Assembly (NCBI GenBank): GCA_016286555.1
Contig: JAEETA010000003.1
Location: 81,556 to 145,555 of the forward strand
Length of the DNA stretch: 64,000 bases
Reading direction: 5' to 3'
From: Lachnospiraceae bacterium
GTDB lineage: Bacteria > Bacillota > Clostridia > Lachnospirales > Lachnospiraceae
The notes beneath the pieces were generated by a model. The model worked only from the letters and a program-made list of their open reading frames with translations, was not told the DNA's origin and ran no database searches. Position 1 is the first letter of the stretch, and every line of letters starts with the position of its first letter. Positions 20,490 through 30,361 of the stretch are shown here, one piece after another. The position numbers and the translations under genes were made by a program.

Positions 20490-21410
20490 TTGGAGATCAT
20501 TACCGGAACGGAAGAATTTCATATTGAAGCGGACACGGCGGTGGCCATCGGAAAATTCGACGGCGTGCACCTGGGACACAGGCGCATTCTGGAGGAGATC
20601 CTGAAAAAACAGAGCGAAGGCCTCCGATCCTGTGTGTTTACCTTTGATCCGTCCCCGGCGGTGCTCTTTGGCGGTGGTGATGTCCGGGAACTCACCACCC
20701 GGGAGGAAAAGCGGCTCCTGCTGCAGCGAATGGGTGTGGAGATCCTGATCGAGTATCCCCTGAGCTTTGAAAATGCGGCGACGCCCCCGGAGATCTTTGT
20801 CCGGGAGATCCTGATCGAGCGCATGGGTGCAGGCTTCCTGGCTGCGGGCCCGGACCTGTCCTTCGGCGCAGGCGGCAGAGGAAATCTGGAGCTCCTGCGG
20901 AAAATGGCACCGGAAAGCGGTCTGGAGATCAGCGAGATCCCCAAACTTCTCTTTGAGGACGGGGGAGAGACGAAGGAGATCAGTTCTTCCCTGATCCGTT
21001 CCTTTGTGGAAGCGGGCCGGATGGAAGAAGCGGGAGAGTGCCTGGGCACGCCCTATCCCATTCTTGGAAAGGTGGTGCAGGGTGCGCATCTGGGACATAC
21101 CCTTGGTTTCCCCACAGTGAATGTGGAGATTCCGGAAGAAAAACTCCTGCCGCCCTACGGCGTGTACACTTCCGTGATGACGGTGGACGGACGTGAGTAT
21201 CAGGGTATTACCAACATTGGCTGCAAGCCTACGGTGGCTTCCGGCATACGCCCTCTCGCGGAAACCTACCTCTATGATTTTGACGAGGAGATCTACGGGA
21301 AGGAAGTGCTGATCGGCCTGAAGGCTTTCAAGCGTCCGGAGCGGAAGTTCCCCGATGTGGAAGCCTTAAAGGAGCAGCTGCGGCAGGATATTGAAAACTG
21401 CAGGCCCTGA
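20490..21410 (+). CDS. ribF: Bifunctional riboflavin kinase/FAD synthetase
   Basis: AIGKFDGVHLGHRRILEEI; SSLIRSFVEAGRMEEAGECLGTPYPILGKVVQGAHLGHTLGFPTVNVE; TTG start. Confidence 0.95.
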   Translation: MEIITGTEEFHIEADTAVAIGKFDGVHLGHRRILEEILKKQSEGLRSCVFTFDPSPAVLFGGGDVRELTTREEKRLLLQRMGVEILIEYPLSFENAATPPEIFVREILIERMGAGFLAAGPDLSFGAGGRGNLELLRKMAPESGLEISEIPKLLFEDGGETKEISSSLIRSFVEAGRMEEAGECLGTPYPILGKVVQGAHLGHTLGFPTVNVEIPEEKLLPPYGVYTSVMTVDGREYQGITNIGCKPTVASGIRPLAETYLYDFDEEIYGKEVLIGLKAFKRPERKFPDVEALKEQLRQDIENCRP

Positions 21411-21469
21411 GGATGGCGGATTTTGATCAGGAGATTTTGATATATTAGCCAGGCGAGGAGAATTGGATT

Positions 21470-23131
21470 TTGCGAAAGAAAGCGTACGGAAAAGCGGTGG
21501 TCCGGGGCGTGCTGCTGGCAGCGGCGATGATGCTGTCAGGGTGCGGAGCGGGCGGATCTGCAGGATCGGATGAAGGCGCCGTGAGCACGGAAACGGCGCA
21601 GACAGAGAGCGAATCGGAAAATACGGCCTCGGGGGAAGCCTCGCAGCCGGCAGAAGGAACAAAAGAGCAGGAGGATGTTTCAATGGACTATGCAGAGCTT
21701 TTCAAGGATGTGAAGGTGGCACAGAGCTTCAAGGGAGCGACAAACTGCAACCCCATCATCGAGCAGCACTACGGCGCAGACCCTTATGCGCTGGTGTACG
21801 GCGACGAGGTGTATTTTTACATGACTGCCGATGCCTATGAGTACGATGCCAAGGGAGAGATCTCGGAGAATACCTACGGCAAGATCCGCAGTCTCTATGT
21901 GGTTTCTACGAAGGATATGATCAATTTCACCGACCACGGCGAGATCACCATTGCGGGCGAAGGGGGAGCAACTACCTGGGCACACAATTCCTGGGCCCCT
22001 GCGGCAGCGTGGAAGGAGATCGACGGTAAGCCCAAGTTCTTCCTGTATTTTGCGGACAACGGCGGCGGCATCGGCGTGGTTACCGCTGACAGCCCCGTGG
22101 GACCTTTCCGGGACGAGCTGGGTCACGGCCTGATCCGCAGAGATATGGAAAATTGCGGTAATGTGGAGTGGCTCTTTGATCCCGCAGTGCTGGTGGATGA
22201 TGACGGCAGAGCTTACATCTACTTTGGCGGCGGCGTGCCGAAAGGAAAGGCCTCCCATCCCATGACCGCAAGATGCGCGGAGCTGGGGGAGGACATGATG
22301 AGCCTGAAGGGGGTACCCGAGGTCATCGATGCGCCTTACCTCTTTGAGGATTCCGGCATCCACAAGTTCGGTGATACCTATTATTACACCTACTGCAGCA
22401 ATTTCAGCGTGGACGCGGAAGGCACCGCGGAGTACGGTTTTGAGAACGGCGAGATCTGCGTCATGGAGAGCAAGAGTCCCCTGGGACCCTTCACCTTTAA
22501 GGAGCGGATCCTGAAAAATCCCGGCGCATACTTCGGCGTGGGCGGCAACAATCACCATGCAGTGTTTGAATTCAAGGATCAGTGGTATATCACCTACCAC
22601 ACCCGTATCCTGGAGACCGCGCAGGGCATTCAGAAGGGCTATCGCAGCACCAGCGTCGAGCCCATCAGCATCGCTGAGGACGGCACCATCGGCAACATCG
22701 TCATGACAAAGAACGGCCGCAAGCAGGTGGGTGCGCTGAATCCCTATGAGACCATTAACGGTGCCACCTTCGCAGTGATGGGCGGTGTGGATACCGCTCC
22801 TGCGGATGAAGTGAGCAAGGAGTACGGTTGCGGCAATCTGCTGCTGACCGCCATCGATACCGGAGATTTCGTAATGCTCCGGGGCGTGGACTTCGGCGAT
22901 AAAGGTGCTACGAAGATCAAAGCTACCGTCCGCACGAATGGCCAGACTGGCGCGGTCCGCATCACCACCCGTTTTGCCACCGGCGATGTGGCAGGATACC
23001 TTCCCATCAGCGGAGAGGGAGATACGGTGGTCTGCGAGGCGGAGCTGGATGCACCTCTGACGGGGATCCAGGATGTGTACTTCACCTTCAGCGGAGAAGG
23101 ATACGAGATTTTGGACTGGGTCTTTGAATGA
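21470..23131 (+). CDS. GH43-like glycosidase lipoprotein (arabinosidase/xylosidase type)
   Basis: Lipobox-like AAAMMLSGCGAGG; GH43-type DPYALVYGDEVYFY, WAPAAAWKEIDGKPKFFLYFAD, FDPAVLVDDDGRAYIYFGGG; TTG start with upstream GAGGAG. Confidence 0.88.
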   Translation: MRKKAYGKAVVRGVLLAAAMMLSGCGAGGSAGSDEGAVSTETAQTESESENTASGEASQPAEGTKEQEDVSMDYAELFKDVKVAQSFKGATNCNPIIEQHYGADPYALVYGDEVYFYMTADAYEYDAKGEISENTYGKIRSLYVVSTKDMINFTDHGEITIAGEGGATTWAHNSWAPAAAWKEIDGKPKFFLYFADNGGGIGVVTADSPVGPFRDELGHGLIRRDMENCGNVEWLFDPAVLVDDDGRAYIYFGGGVPKGKASHPMTARCAELGEDMMSLKGVPEVIDAPYLFEDSGIHKFGDTYYYTYCSNFSVDAEGTAEYGFENGEICVMESKSPLGPFTFKERILKNPGAYFGVGGNNHHAVFEFKDQWYITYHTRILETAQGIQKGYRSTSVEPISIAEDGTIGNIVMTKNGRKQVGALNPYETINGATFAVMGGVDTAPADEVSKEYGCGNLLLTAIDTGDFVMLRGVDFGDKGATKIKATVRTNGQTGAVRITTRFATGDVAGYLPISGEGDTVVCEAELDAPLTGIQDVYFTFSGEGYEILDWVFE

Positions 23132-23139
23132 TGATACAA

Positions 23140-23330
23140 GGGTCATAAGTCAAAACTGCGAGTTATGCTTGCATAAACGAGCATTTTGACTTAAGGACCC
23201 GAACAAACATGAGCAAGTAGCAATTTCCTGCGAAGGCAGGAAATTAGCGGATTGCGAATGCATGACAACAGAGCGCAAAGCGGTCTGTTGTAGTGTAGAA
23301 TTGCGAGAGTTGCGCAGCAACGGAGCAATT
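23140..23330 (+). repeat. Structured intergenic element, copy 2 (multi-hairpin)
   Basis: H1 GGGTC..TAAGTCAAAA..ATGC-tt-GCAT..TTTTGACTTA..GACCC, ATGAGcAAGtAG linker, H2 AATTTCCTGC/GCAGGAAATT, extra ACAACAGA/TCTGTTGT hairpin, terminal H AATTGC-gaga-GTTGC-GCA-GCAAC-gga-GCAATT. Confidence 0.75.
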
Positions 23331-23454
23331 TGTTGTATCAGATAAAACAGAAACTGCACCGCTCGTACCGTTTCCGCAATGCCCTTATTATAGTGAAGAA
23401 ACGGAAACGGAACGGAAACGATTAAGTGACCGTAAAATGTGGATTTTACAGGGG

Positions 23455-23483
23455 TTGACAATAATTTTGTCAGCCCCTATAAT
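23455..23483 (+). promoter_or_regulatory. Perfect consensus sigma-70 promoter
   Basis: TTGACA - 17 nt - TATAAT; overlapped by inverted repeat AGGGGtTGACAA-taatt-TTGTCAgCCCCT (23450-23478). Confidence 0.85.
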
Positions 23484-23566
23484 TTATTTGTAATATTTTT
23501 GTAACATTCGATTTGCACAGAGGCGAAATCAGGGGATTGCGCCTCGATTTTATGGGGATACGATTC

Positions 23567-24613
23567 ATGAGAGTTTCAGTTGCAGCCAAGATCATAGCGG
23601 GCGGCCTGCTGGCAGCAGGTCTTTTTCTGGTGCCCGGGACCTGCGCTCAGGCGGAGACTACCAATTCCATCATCGGCGGGGGCGGCGTTGCTGGCGTGAC
23701 CGGCATCACCGATCTGACCGAGGATGAGCTCATCGCCATGGCGGAAGAGTCCGAAGGATCTTTTTACGGCTACACCAATATCGGCATCTGCAATGTGGAA
23801 GAGGGCAACCTGAATGTCCGTGCTGCCGGCACTTCCGACGCTTCCATGCTGGGCAAGCTTCCCAGAAACGCAGCATGCGAGATCCATTACATCGACGAGA
23901 ACGGCTGGGCACAGATCACTTCCGGTGAAGTGAACGGCTGGGTGAATTCCGAGTATCTGCTGATGGGTGCCGAGGCGAGAGTGAAGGCACACGAGCTGGT
24001 CCGTACCGTAGCACTGGTCCAGACCAACGGCCTGAATGTCCGCGAGGAGCCCAGCACCGATTCTGCTATCCTTACCCAGATGCTTAAAGGGCAGGAGCTG
24101 GAGTTCGTTCAATATGTAGACAACGGTTGGATCGAGGTGACGATCGACGCCGATACCTGCTACGTGGCAGGGGAATATGTGGAAGTTACCGAGATGCTGG
24201 ACGTGGCAGTTACCATGAAGGAACTCCTCTACGGCCAGGGCATTTCCGATACCCGCGTTGCTATCTGTGAGTATGCAAAGCAGTTCGTAGGTAACCCTTA
24301 TGTATGGGGTGGCACCAGCCTGACCAAGGGCTGCGATTGCTCCGGATTCGTCATGGTGATCTTCAAGAAGTGGGGCTACTCCTTGAGCCACTCCTCCAGA
24401 GCACAGGCCAACGAGGGAACCAAGATCAAGTTCTCCGAGATCAAGCCCGGCGACCTGATCTTCTACGGCAACAGCCGCGGAACCATCAACCATGTGGGTA
24501 TCTACCTGGGCAACGGACAGGTCATTTCCGCATCCAGCCCCAAGACCGGTATCCGTATCTCTCCTTACAACTACCGTACTCCTCTGAAGTATGTGAGAGT
24601 GATCAAAGACTAA
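23567..24613 (+). CDS. Secreted SH3-domain/NlpC-P60 peptidoglycan endopeptidase
   Basis: Signal peptide; two SH3 modules (GNLNVRAAGTSDASMLGKLP; GLNVREEPSTDSAILTQM); NlpC/P60 NPYVWGGTSLTKGCDCSGFVM...GDLIFYG...NHVGIYLGNGQVISA. Confidence 0.93.
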   Translation: MRVSVAAKIIAGGLLAAGLFLVPGTCAQAETTNSIIGGGGVAGVTGITDLTEDELIAMAEESEGSFYGYTNIGICNVEEGNLNVRAAGTSDASMLGKLPRNAACEIHYIDENGWAQITSGEVNGWVNSEYLLMGAEARVKAHELVRTVALVQTNGLNVREEPSTDSAILTQMLKGQELEFVQYVDNGWIEVTIDADTCYVAGEYVEVTEMLDVAVTMKELLYGQGISDTRVAICEYAKQFVGNPYVWGGTSLTKGCDCSGFVMVIFKKWGYSLSHSSRAQANEGTKIKFSEIKPGDLIFYGNSRGTINHVGIYLGNGQVISASSPKTGIRISPYNYRTPLKYVRVIKD

Positions 24614-24779
24614 AGACCGTAAGACAGTGCGGCAAAATAAATATTTACAATTATCAAGGGATATGGTAACATATCCCTTGTGTTGTGTAATGCGGGCACT
24701 CGGTTTGCGGCTTCTCCGGCCGGGGCTTAGTGTTTCGCCAAATTATGTGGCGCTAAAAGCGCATTAGGAGGTTTTTCAA

Positions 24780-25046
24780 ATGATCACCAAAGAGAAAAAG
24801 ACAGCCATCATGAACGAGTATGCAAGAACCCCCGGCGACACCGGTTCCCCGGAAGTTCAGGTTGCAGTGCTCACCGCAAGAATCCAGGAGCTCACCGAGC
24901 ACCTGAAGGAGAACCCCAAGGATCATCATTCCCGTCGCGGAATGCTGAAGATGATCGGCCGTCGTCGTGGCCTTCTTGACTATCTGAAGCAGGTAGACAT
25001 TGAGAGATATCGTGCTCTGATCGAGAAGCTTGGCCTGAGAAAGTAA
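24780..25046 (+). CDS. rpsO: 30S ribosomal protein S15
   Basis: [50 protein letters not shown]. Confidence 0.97.
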   Translation: MITKEKKTAIMNEYARTPGDTGSPEVQVAVLTARIQELTEHLKENPKDHHSRRGMLKMIGRRRGLLDYLKQVDIERYRALIEKLGLRK

Positions 25047-25076
25047 TCCTAAACTTTACGCGAAAGAATGGGAAAC

Positions 25077-25097
25077 TATGCCGGCGGCATATTTTTT
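25077..25097 (+). terminator. Intrinsic terminator after rpsO
   Basis: TATGCC-ggc-GGCATA TTTTTT, nested in larger stem GCG..AAAGAATG/CATTCTTT..GCG. Confidence 0.7.
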
Positions 25098-25257
25098 CAT
25101 TCTTTTTGCGTAATTGGAGCATTTTCTGGTAACTCGGAATAAAGAGTGTCCACCGAGACCGCTGAAAAGCGTGCGAGGGATTCTCGTATTTTTTTCAGTA
25201 GTTTCGGTACCTTTTTATTCCTTGTAATAAATCGCCGAAAGGCAAAGGAGGTACCAT

Positions 25258-27351
25258 ATGGCATACCGGACTTATGAAATGGAACTGGCCGGCAGAACCC
25301 TGAAGGTCGACATCGATCGTGTGGGTAAGCAGGCAAACGGCTGTGCGTTCATGCACTACGGTGACACCACCGTTCTGTGTACCGCAACCGCATCTGAGAA
25401 GCCCCGTGACGGGATCGATTTCTTCCCCCTGAGCGTGGAGTACGAGGAGAAGATGTACTCTGTGGGCAAGATCCCCGGAGGATTCAACAAGAGAGAGGGA
25501 AAGGCAAGCGAGAATGCGATTCTTACCAGCCGTGTCATCGATCGCCCCATGCGCCCTCTGTTCCCCAAGGATTACCGCAATGACGTCACCCTGAACTGCA
25601 TGGTGATGAGCGTTGATCCTAACACCCGCCCCGAGTTGGTTGCAATGCTGGGCGCTGCAATTTCCACCTGCATTTCCGACATTCCTTTTGACGGCCCTTG
25701 CGCTATGACCCAGATGGGTCTGGTAAACGGTGAGTTCATCGTGAACCCCAACCAGGAGCAGTGGGCAAAGGGTGACCTGAAGCTGACCGTCGCTTCCACC
25801 CGCGAGAAGGTGATCATGATCGAGGCAGGCGCCAACATCATCCCTGAAGCAAAGATGATCGAGGCTATTTACAAGTGCCACGAGGTCAACCAGACCATCA
25901 TCGCATTCATCGACAAGATCGTTGCAGAGTGCGGCAAGAAGAAGCACGAGTACACCAGTTGTGCGATCCCTGCAGAGCTGTTTGAGGAGATCAAGAAGAT
26001 CGTTCCTCCCGCTGAGATGGAGACTGCAGTCTTCACCGACGAGAAGCAGGTGCGTGAGGAGAATATCCGCAACATCACCGCAAAACTGGAGGAGGCATTC
26101 GCAGACAACGAGGAGTGGCTGGCAGTGCTGGGCGAGGCTATCTACCAGTACGAGAAGAAGACCGTCCGCAAGATGATCCTGAAGGATCACAAGCGTCCTG
26201 ACGGCCGTGAGATCACCCAGATCCGTCCTCTGGCTGCAGAGGTTGATATCATCCCTCGCGTGCACGGTTCTTCCATGTTCACCCGTGGACAGACCCAGAT
26301 CTGCGACGTCGTTACCCTGGCTCCTCTTTCCGAGTCCCAGAAGGTAGACGGTCTGGATCCCAACGTTACCGAGAAGAGATACATCCATCACTACAATTTC
26401 CCTTCCTACTCCGTAGGAGAGACCAAGCCCAGCCGTGGACCCGGACGTCGTGAGATCGGTCACGGTGCACTGGCTGAGAGAGCTCTGATCCCCGTGCTTC
26501 CCACTGTGGACGAGTTCCCTTATGCGATCCGTGCCGTATCCGAGACCTTTGAGTCCAACGGATCCACTTCCATGGCTTCCACCTGCGCATCCTGCATGTC
26601 CCTGATGGCAGCAGGTGTGCCCATCAAGGCTATGGTTGCAGGTATTTCCTGTGGTCTGGTCACCGGCGATACCGATGATGATTTCGTACTGCTTACCGAC
26701 ATCCAGGGTCTCGAGGACTTCTTCGGCGACATGGACTTCAAGGTGACCGGTACCACCGAGGGTATCACCGCTATTCAGATGGACATCAAGATCCATGGTC
26801 TGACCCGCCCCATCGTGGAGGGTGCTATCGCACGCTGCCGCGAGGCGAGACTTTTCATCATGGACAACTGCATGAAGCCCGCTATCGCAGCTCCCAGAGC
26901 TACCGTTAACGAGTATGCTCCCAAGATCATCTCCCTGCAGATCGATCCCGAGAAGATCGGTGATGTGGTCGGCCAGAGAGGTAAGACCATCAACGAGATC
27001 ATCGCTCGCACCGGTGTTAAGATCGATATCGACGACAGCGGCCGCGTAGATGTCTGCGGTGTGGATCAGAAGGGCATGGATGCAGCCATCGAGATGATCA
27101 AGATCATCACCACCGAGTTCCAGGAAGGCCAGATCTTCAAGGGCAAGGTTGTCTCCATCAAGGAGTTCGGCGCATTCATCGAGTTTGCACCCGGCAAGGA
27201 GGGAATGGTTCACATTTCCAAGATTGCCAAGGAGCGCGTGGAGCATGTTGAGGATTACCTGACCCTGGGTGACGAGGTTACCGTTGTATGCCTCGGCAAG
27301 GACAAGATGGGCAGAATCAGCTTCTCCATGAAGGATGTTGCTCAGCACTGA
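25258..27351 (+). CDS. pnp: Polynucleotide phosphorylase
   Basis: Full RNase PH x2, KH (IGDVVGQRGKTINEIIARTGVKIDI) and S1 domains. Confidence 0.98.
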   Translation: MAYRTYEMELAGRTLKVDIDRVGKQANGCAFMHYGDTTVLCTATASEKPRDGIDFFPLSVEYEEKMYSVGKIPGGFNKREGKASENAILTSRVIDRPMRPLFPKDYRNDVTLNCMVMSVDPNTRPELVAMLGAAISTCISDIPFDGPCAMTQMGLVNGEFIVNPNQEQWAKGDLKLTVASTREKVIMIEAGANIIPEAKMIEAIYKCHEVNQTIIAFIDKIVAECGKKKHEYTSCAIPAELFEEIKKIVPPAEMETAVFTDEKQVREENIRNITAKLEEAFADNEEWLAVLGEAIYQYEKKTVRKMILKDHKRPDGREITQIRPLAAEVDIIPRVHGSSMFTRGQTQICDVVTLAPLSESQKVDGLDPNVTEKRYIHHYNFPSYSVGETKPSRGPGRREIGHGALAERALIPVLPTVDEFPYAIRAVSETFESNGSTSMASTCASCMSLMAAGVPIKAMVAGISCGLVTGDTDDDFVLLTDIQGLEDFFGDMDFKVTGTTEGITAIQMDIKIHGLTRPIVEGAIARCREARLFIMDNCMKPAIAAPRATVNEYAPKIISLQIDPEKIGDVVGQRGKTINEIIARTGVKIDIDDSGRVDVCGVDQKGMDAAIEMIKIITTEFQEGQIFKGKVVSIKEFGAFIEFAPGKEGMVHISKIAKERVEHVEDYLTLGDEVTVVCLGKDKMGRISFSMKDVAQH

Positions 27352-27375
27352 GCTAAAAAAACGTAGTTTTTTAAG

Positions 27376-27408
27376 GCCGGTTCCCTGAAAAGGGAGCCGG
27401 CTTTTTTT
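27376..27408 (+). terminator. Intrinsic terminator after pnp
   Basis: GCCGGtTCCCT-gaaa-AGGGAgCCGGC TTTTTTT. Confidence 0.9.
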
Positions 27409-27489
27409 GACTTTACGGCCATTTTTTAATAAAATAATAGTATCTGTGCATTGCTCAAAATGCACTCGATCGAAGGAGCTGTTAGGGGC

Positions 27490-29337
27490 ATGAAGGGCTG
27501 GAAGAAATTCGCTTCCGACAAATGGTATATGATCCCTGTTTTGCTGTTTTTGGCAGTGGTGGGGATATTCTACGCTGTTGTCGGACAGAACAGCTACCTT
27601 GCAATTCATGACGACCTGGATCTGTTCATTCCCCAGTACCGCATCCTGAAGGAGACCCATTCCTTCTTCGCTCACAATACGGAGCTTCCCTTCCTGGGAG
27701 GCATCAGCAGAGATGCCTTTCCTTCGGAATTTTCCCTGTATTCCTTTTTGTTTATGCTGTTGCCGGATTATCCGGCCTATATCGCCGCGTATCTGCTGAA
27801 AGTCGTGATCGCTCTGGTTTCCTGTCTGCTGCTGGCAGATGACATGGCGAAGACCAAGGGCTTTGGTCCCGGCTTTGCGGAATCTCTTTCGGACAAGGGC
27901 CAGCGTGCCATTCTTTGGGGATGCAGCTTTGCCTACGGGATCCTGAATCTGTTCCCTGCCTTCGGTATCGCCTTTGCATCGATCCCGCTGGTGATCTACC
28001 TATTCCGGAAGGTTTACAGAGAGCCTTCACCCAAGTGGTTTGTGGCGCTGTTTTTCTATCCTCTGGTGTCCTATTTTTCCTACTTCGGACTCTTTATCCT
28101 GTTCTATGCTACCCTGGCCTGTCTGATCCTCTGGATCGGTTGCGGGATCCGGAAGAATCCTCCCGCAGGCTTCCGCGGACCGCAGAAAAAACTGTGCCTT
28201 TCTCTGCCGCTGGTGCTGGGGATCACAGTGCTTTCCCTGGGGTATATCCTCTGCGAGTACCGGTTGTTCGCCCTGTTCTTGCTGGGAGGGAGCGAGACCA
28301 TCCGCAGCTCCATCGTTCCCGGGGCGTTAAGCTGGAGCGAGGTTTTCAACACGGGCTGGTATGTGTGGCTCTACGGCATGATGCATGCTAATGACGCTCA
28401 CCAGTATGTGGTGCTGCCGGTGGTGGTGGTCTTTTTCCTGTTCCTGAACATTCGCTATATCGTGCGGGGAAAGGGACGGGATATTTTCCGGGATCCCTTC
28501 AATCTGGGCTTTGTGCTGCTGATCCTGAACGCTCTTTGTTACGGGCTCTATTACCGGGAGCCGGTGCGGAACGAGATCTCCGTGCTGGTGCCGCATCTGA
28601 CCGGATGGCAGTTTAACCGCACCATCTTTTTCAATCCATTCCTCTGGTACGGCCTCTTTTTCCTGGCCTGCTGCAGGGTCTACACCGAGACCCGGAAGGC
28701 GGAGCGGGAGACCACACGAAAGCTGGGAACTGCAGGGGTTTCAGTTGCAATCCTGCTGGCGGTGGGAGCAATCCTGCTGCAGCCCATGGAGTTTAACGAC
28801 CTGTACAATACCGCAGCCGGCACGGCTTACCGGATCGTCCGGGGAGAGTACAGCGACAATCTGAACTACCGGGAATTCTACAGCGAAGAGCTTTTTACCG
28901 AGATCAAGGAGGAGCTGGGATACGAAGGAGAGTGGTCCGTGGCCTACGGCCTGTATCCCGCAGTGCTGGAGTATAACGGCATCGCCACCCTGGACGGCTA
29001 TCTGGGGTACTACGGTCAGGACTATAAGGAGCGCTGGCGGGAGGTTATCGCCCCTGCGCTGGACAGGGTACCGGAATCCGCAAATTATTACGATAATTGG
29101 GGCGCCAGATGCTACCTGTATTGGGGCACCGATGTAACCGTGGATATGACCACCAAGTCCCTGCTGGGGCTTACGGATAGCGATATTTACATCAACACCC
29201 GGGCCCTGTCGGACATGGGATGCAGGTATCTGTTTTCCCGTCTTGAGATCGGCAATGCGGAGGAAGAAGGGCTATCTCTTGCAGGCAGATTTTCCTCCCC
29301 GGATTCGCCCTATGAAATCTACGTCTACACCCCGTAA
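27490..29337 (+). CDS. Polytopic membrane protein, possibly DUF6044-like
   Basis: ~12 hydrophobic segments; NSYLAIHDDLDLFIPQYRILKETHSFF; start set at internal ATG with AGGGGC upstream. Confidence 0.75.
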   Translation: MKGWKKFASDKWYMIPVLLFLAVVGIFYAVVGQNSYLAIHDDLDLFIPQYRILKETHSFFAHNTELPFLGGISRDAFPSEFSLYSFLFMLLPDYPAYIAAYLLKVVIALVSCLLLADDMAKTKGFGPGFAESLSDKGQRAILWGCSFAYGILNLFPAFGIAFASIPLVIYLFRKVYREPSPKWFVALFFYPLVSYFSYFGLFILFYATLACLILWIGCGIRKNPPAGFRGPQKKLCLSLPLVLGITVLSLGYILCEYRLFALFLLGGSETIRSSIVPGALSWSEVFNTGWYVWLYGMMHANDAHQYVVLPVVVVFFLFLNIRYIVRGKGRDIFRDPFNLGFVLLILNALCYGLYYREPVRNEISVLVPHLTGWQFNRTIFFNPFLWYGLFFLACCRVYTETRKAERETTRKLGTAGVSVAILLAVGAILLQPMEFNDLYNTAAGTAYRIVRGEYSDNLNYREFYSEELFTEIKEELGYEGEWSVAYGLYPAVLEYNGIATLDGYLGYYGQDYKERWREVIAPALDRVPESANYYDNWGARCYLYWGTDVTVDMTTKSLLGLTDSDIYINTRALSDMGCRYLFSRLEIGNAEEEGLSLAGRFSSPDSPYEIYVYTP

Positions 29338-29518
29338 AATGGGCATTTTTCAGTTTCTGCTTTTTTAATAAAATCTTTGCGTTTGATTCATTGTATCGCG
29401 TTCCGGAAGCGTGCATAATGAGGTGGAGTGGGTAGCAGTATCCGCTCCGCTTTTATGTAATCGGATCATTTTTTGAACGGGCCTGCCGGGATCTTACGGC
29501 CGGTGCCGGGAGGATGAA

Positions 29519-30358
29519 ATGTTTGGATATGTGAACATCAACAAGCCGGAGATGAAGATCAAGGATTACGACACGTACCGGTCCTACTATTGCGGTCTGT
29601 GCACGGCGCTGAAGAAGTCCTGCGGTCTGTGCGGGCAGATGAGTCTGAGCTATGACATGACTTTTCTGTACGTGCTTCTCACGGATCTCTACGAGCCGGA
29701 GACCAGAGTGGTGAAACGCCGTTGTCTGGCGCATCCTTTTTCCACGCATCCTGCACGGATCAATGACATCGCCGAGTATGTGGCAGACATGAACGTACTA
29801 CTGACCTATTACAAATGTATGGACGACTGGCGGGACGAGAGGAAGATTCTGCGGCTTTGCTATGGCAAGGACCTGCGCAGATGCTCCCGTAAGCAGCGGA
29901 AGAAATACCGTGAGAAGATCCGGGTGATGCGTGGGCTGCTGGAGGATATCTGGACGAAGGAAAAGGAAAACTGCCAGGATCCGGATGTGATGGCCGGCCT
30001 CTTCGGTCAGATCATGTCCGAGGTTTTCGCTTACCGGAAGGATGAGTGGGAGGACGAGCTCCAGCGCATCGGCTTCAATCTGGGGAAGTTTATCTACCTG
30101 GTGGATGCCTATGAGGATATCCCCGAGGATGTGAAGAAAAATCGTTACAATCCTCTGAAGGAGCGCTATGAGGATCCGGATTTCGAGACGGATACCAGAA
30201 CGGCCCTGACCATGATCATGGCGGATTGCTGTAAGGATTTTGAAATCCTTCCTCTGTTGGAGGAATTGGATATTTTGAGAAACATTTTGTATTCCGGCGT
30301 CTGGTGCCGCTTTGAGACGATTCAGGCGGAGCGGGTAGGCAGAAAGGAACAGGAGTAA
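29519..30358 (+). CDS. DUF5685-like protein
   Basis: MFGYVNINKPEMKIKDYDTYRSYYCGLCTALKK...; family assignment from memory. Confidence 0.75.
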   Translation: MFGYVNINKPEMKIKDYDTYRSYYCGLCTALKKSCGLCGQMSLSYDMTFLYVLLTDLYEPETRVVKRRCLAHPFSTHPARINDIAEYVADMNVLLTYYKCMDDWRDERKILRLCYGKDLRRCSRKQRKKYREKIRVMRGLLEDIWTKEKENCQDPDVMAGLFGQIMSEVFAYRKDEWEDELQRIGFNLGKFIYLVDAYEDIPEDVKKNRYNPLKERYEDPDFETDTRTALTMIMADCCKDFEILPLLEELDILRNILYSGVWCRFETIQAERVGRKEQE

Positions 30359-30361
30359 ACG

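Noticed and set aside
19068-21098. 676-aa minus-strand ORF opposite DHH/ribF
   Set aside because: Spans two genuine sense genes; composition typical of antisense reading.
25195-27675. 826-aa minus-strand ORF opposite pnp
   Set aside because: Antisense shadow of pnp with biased composition (L/H/D-rich) and no family features.
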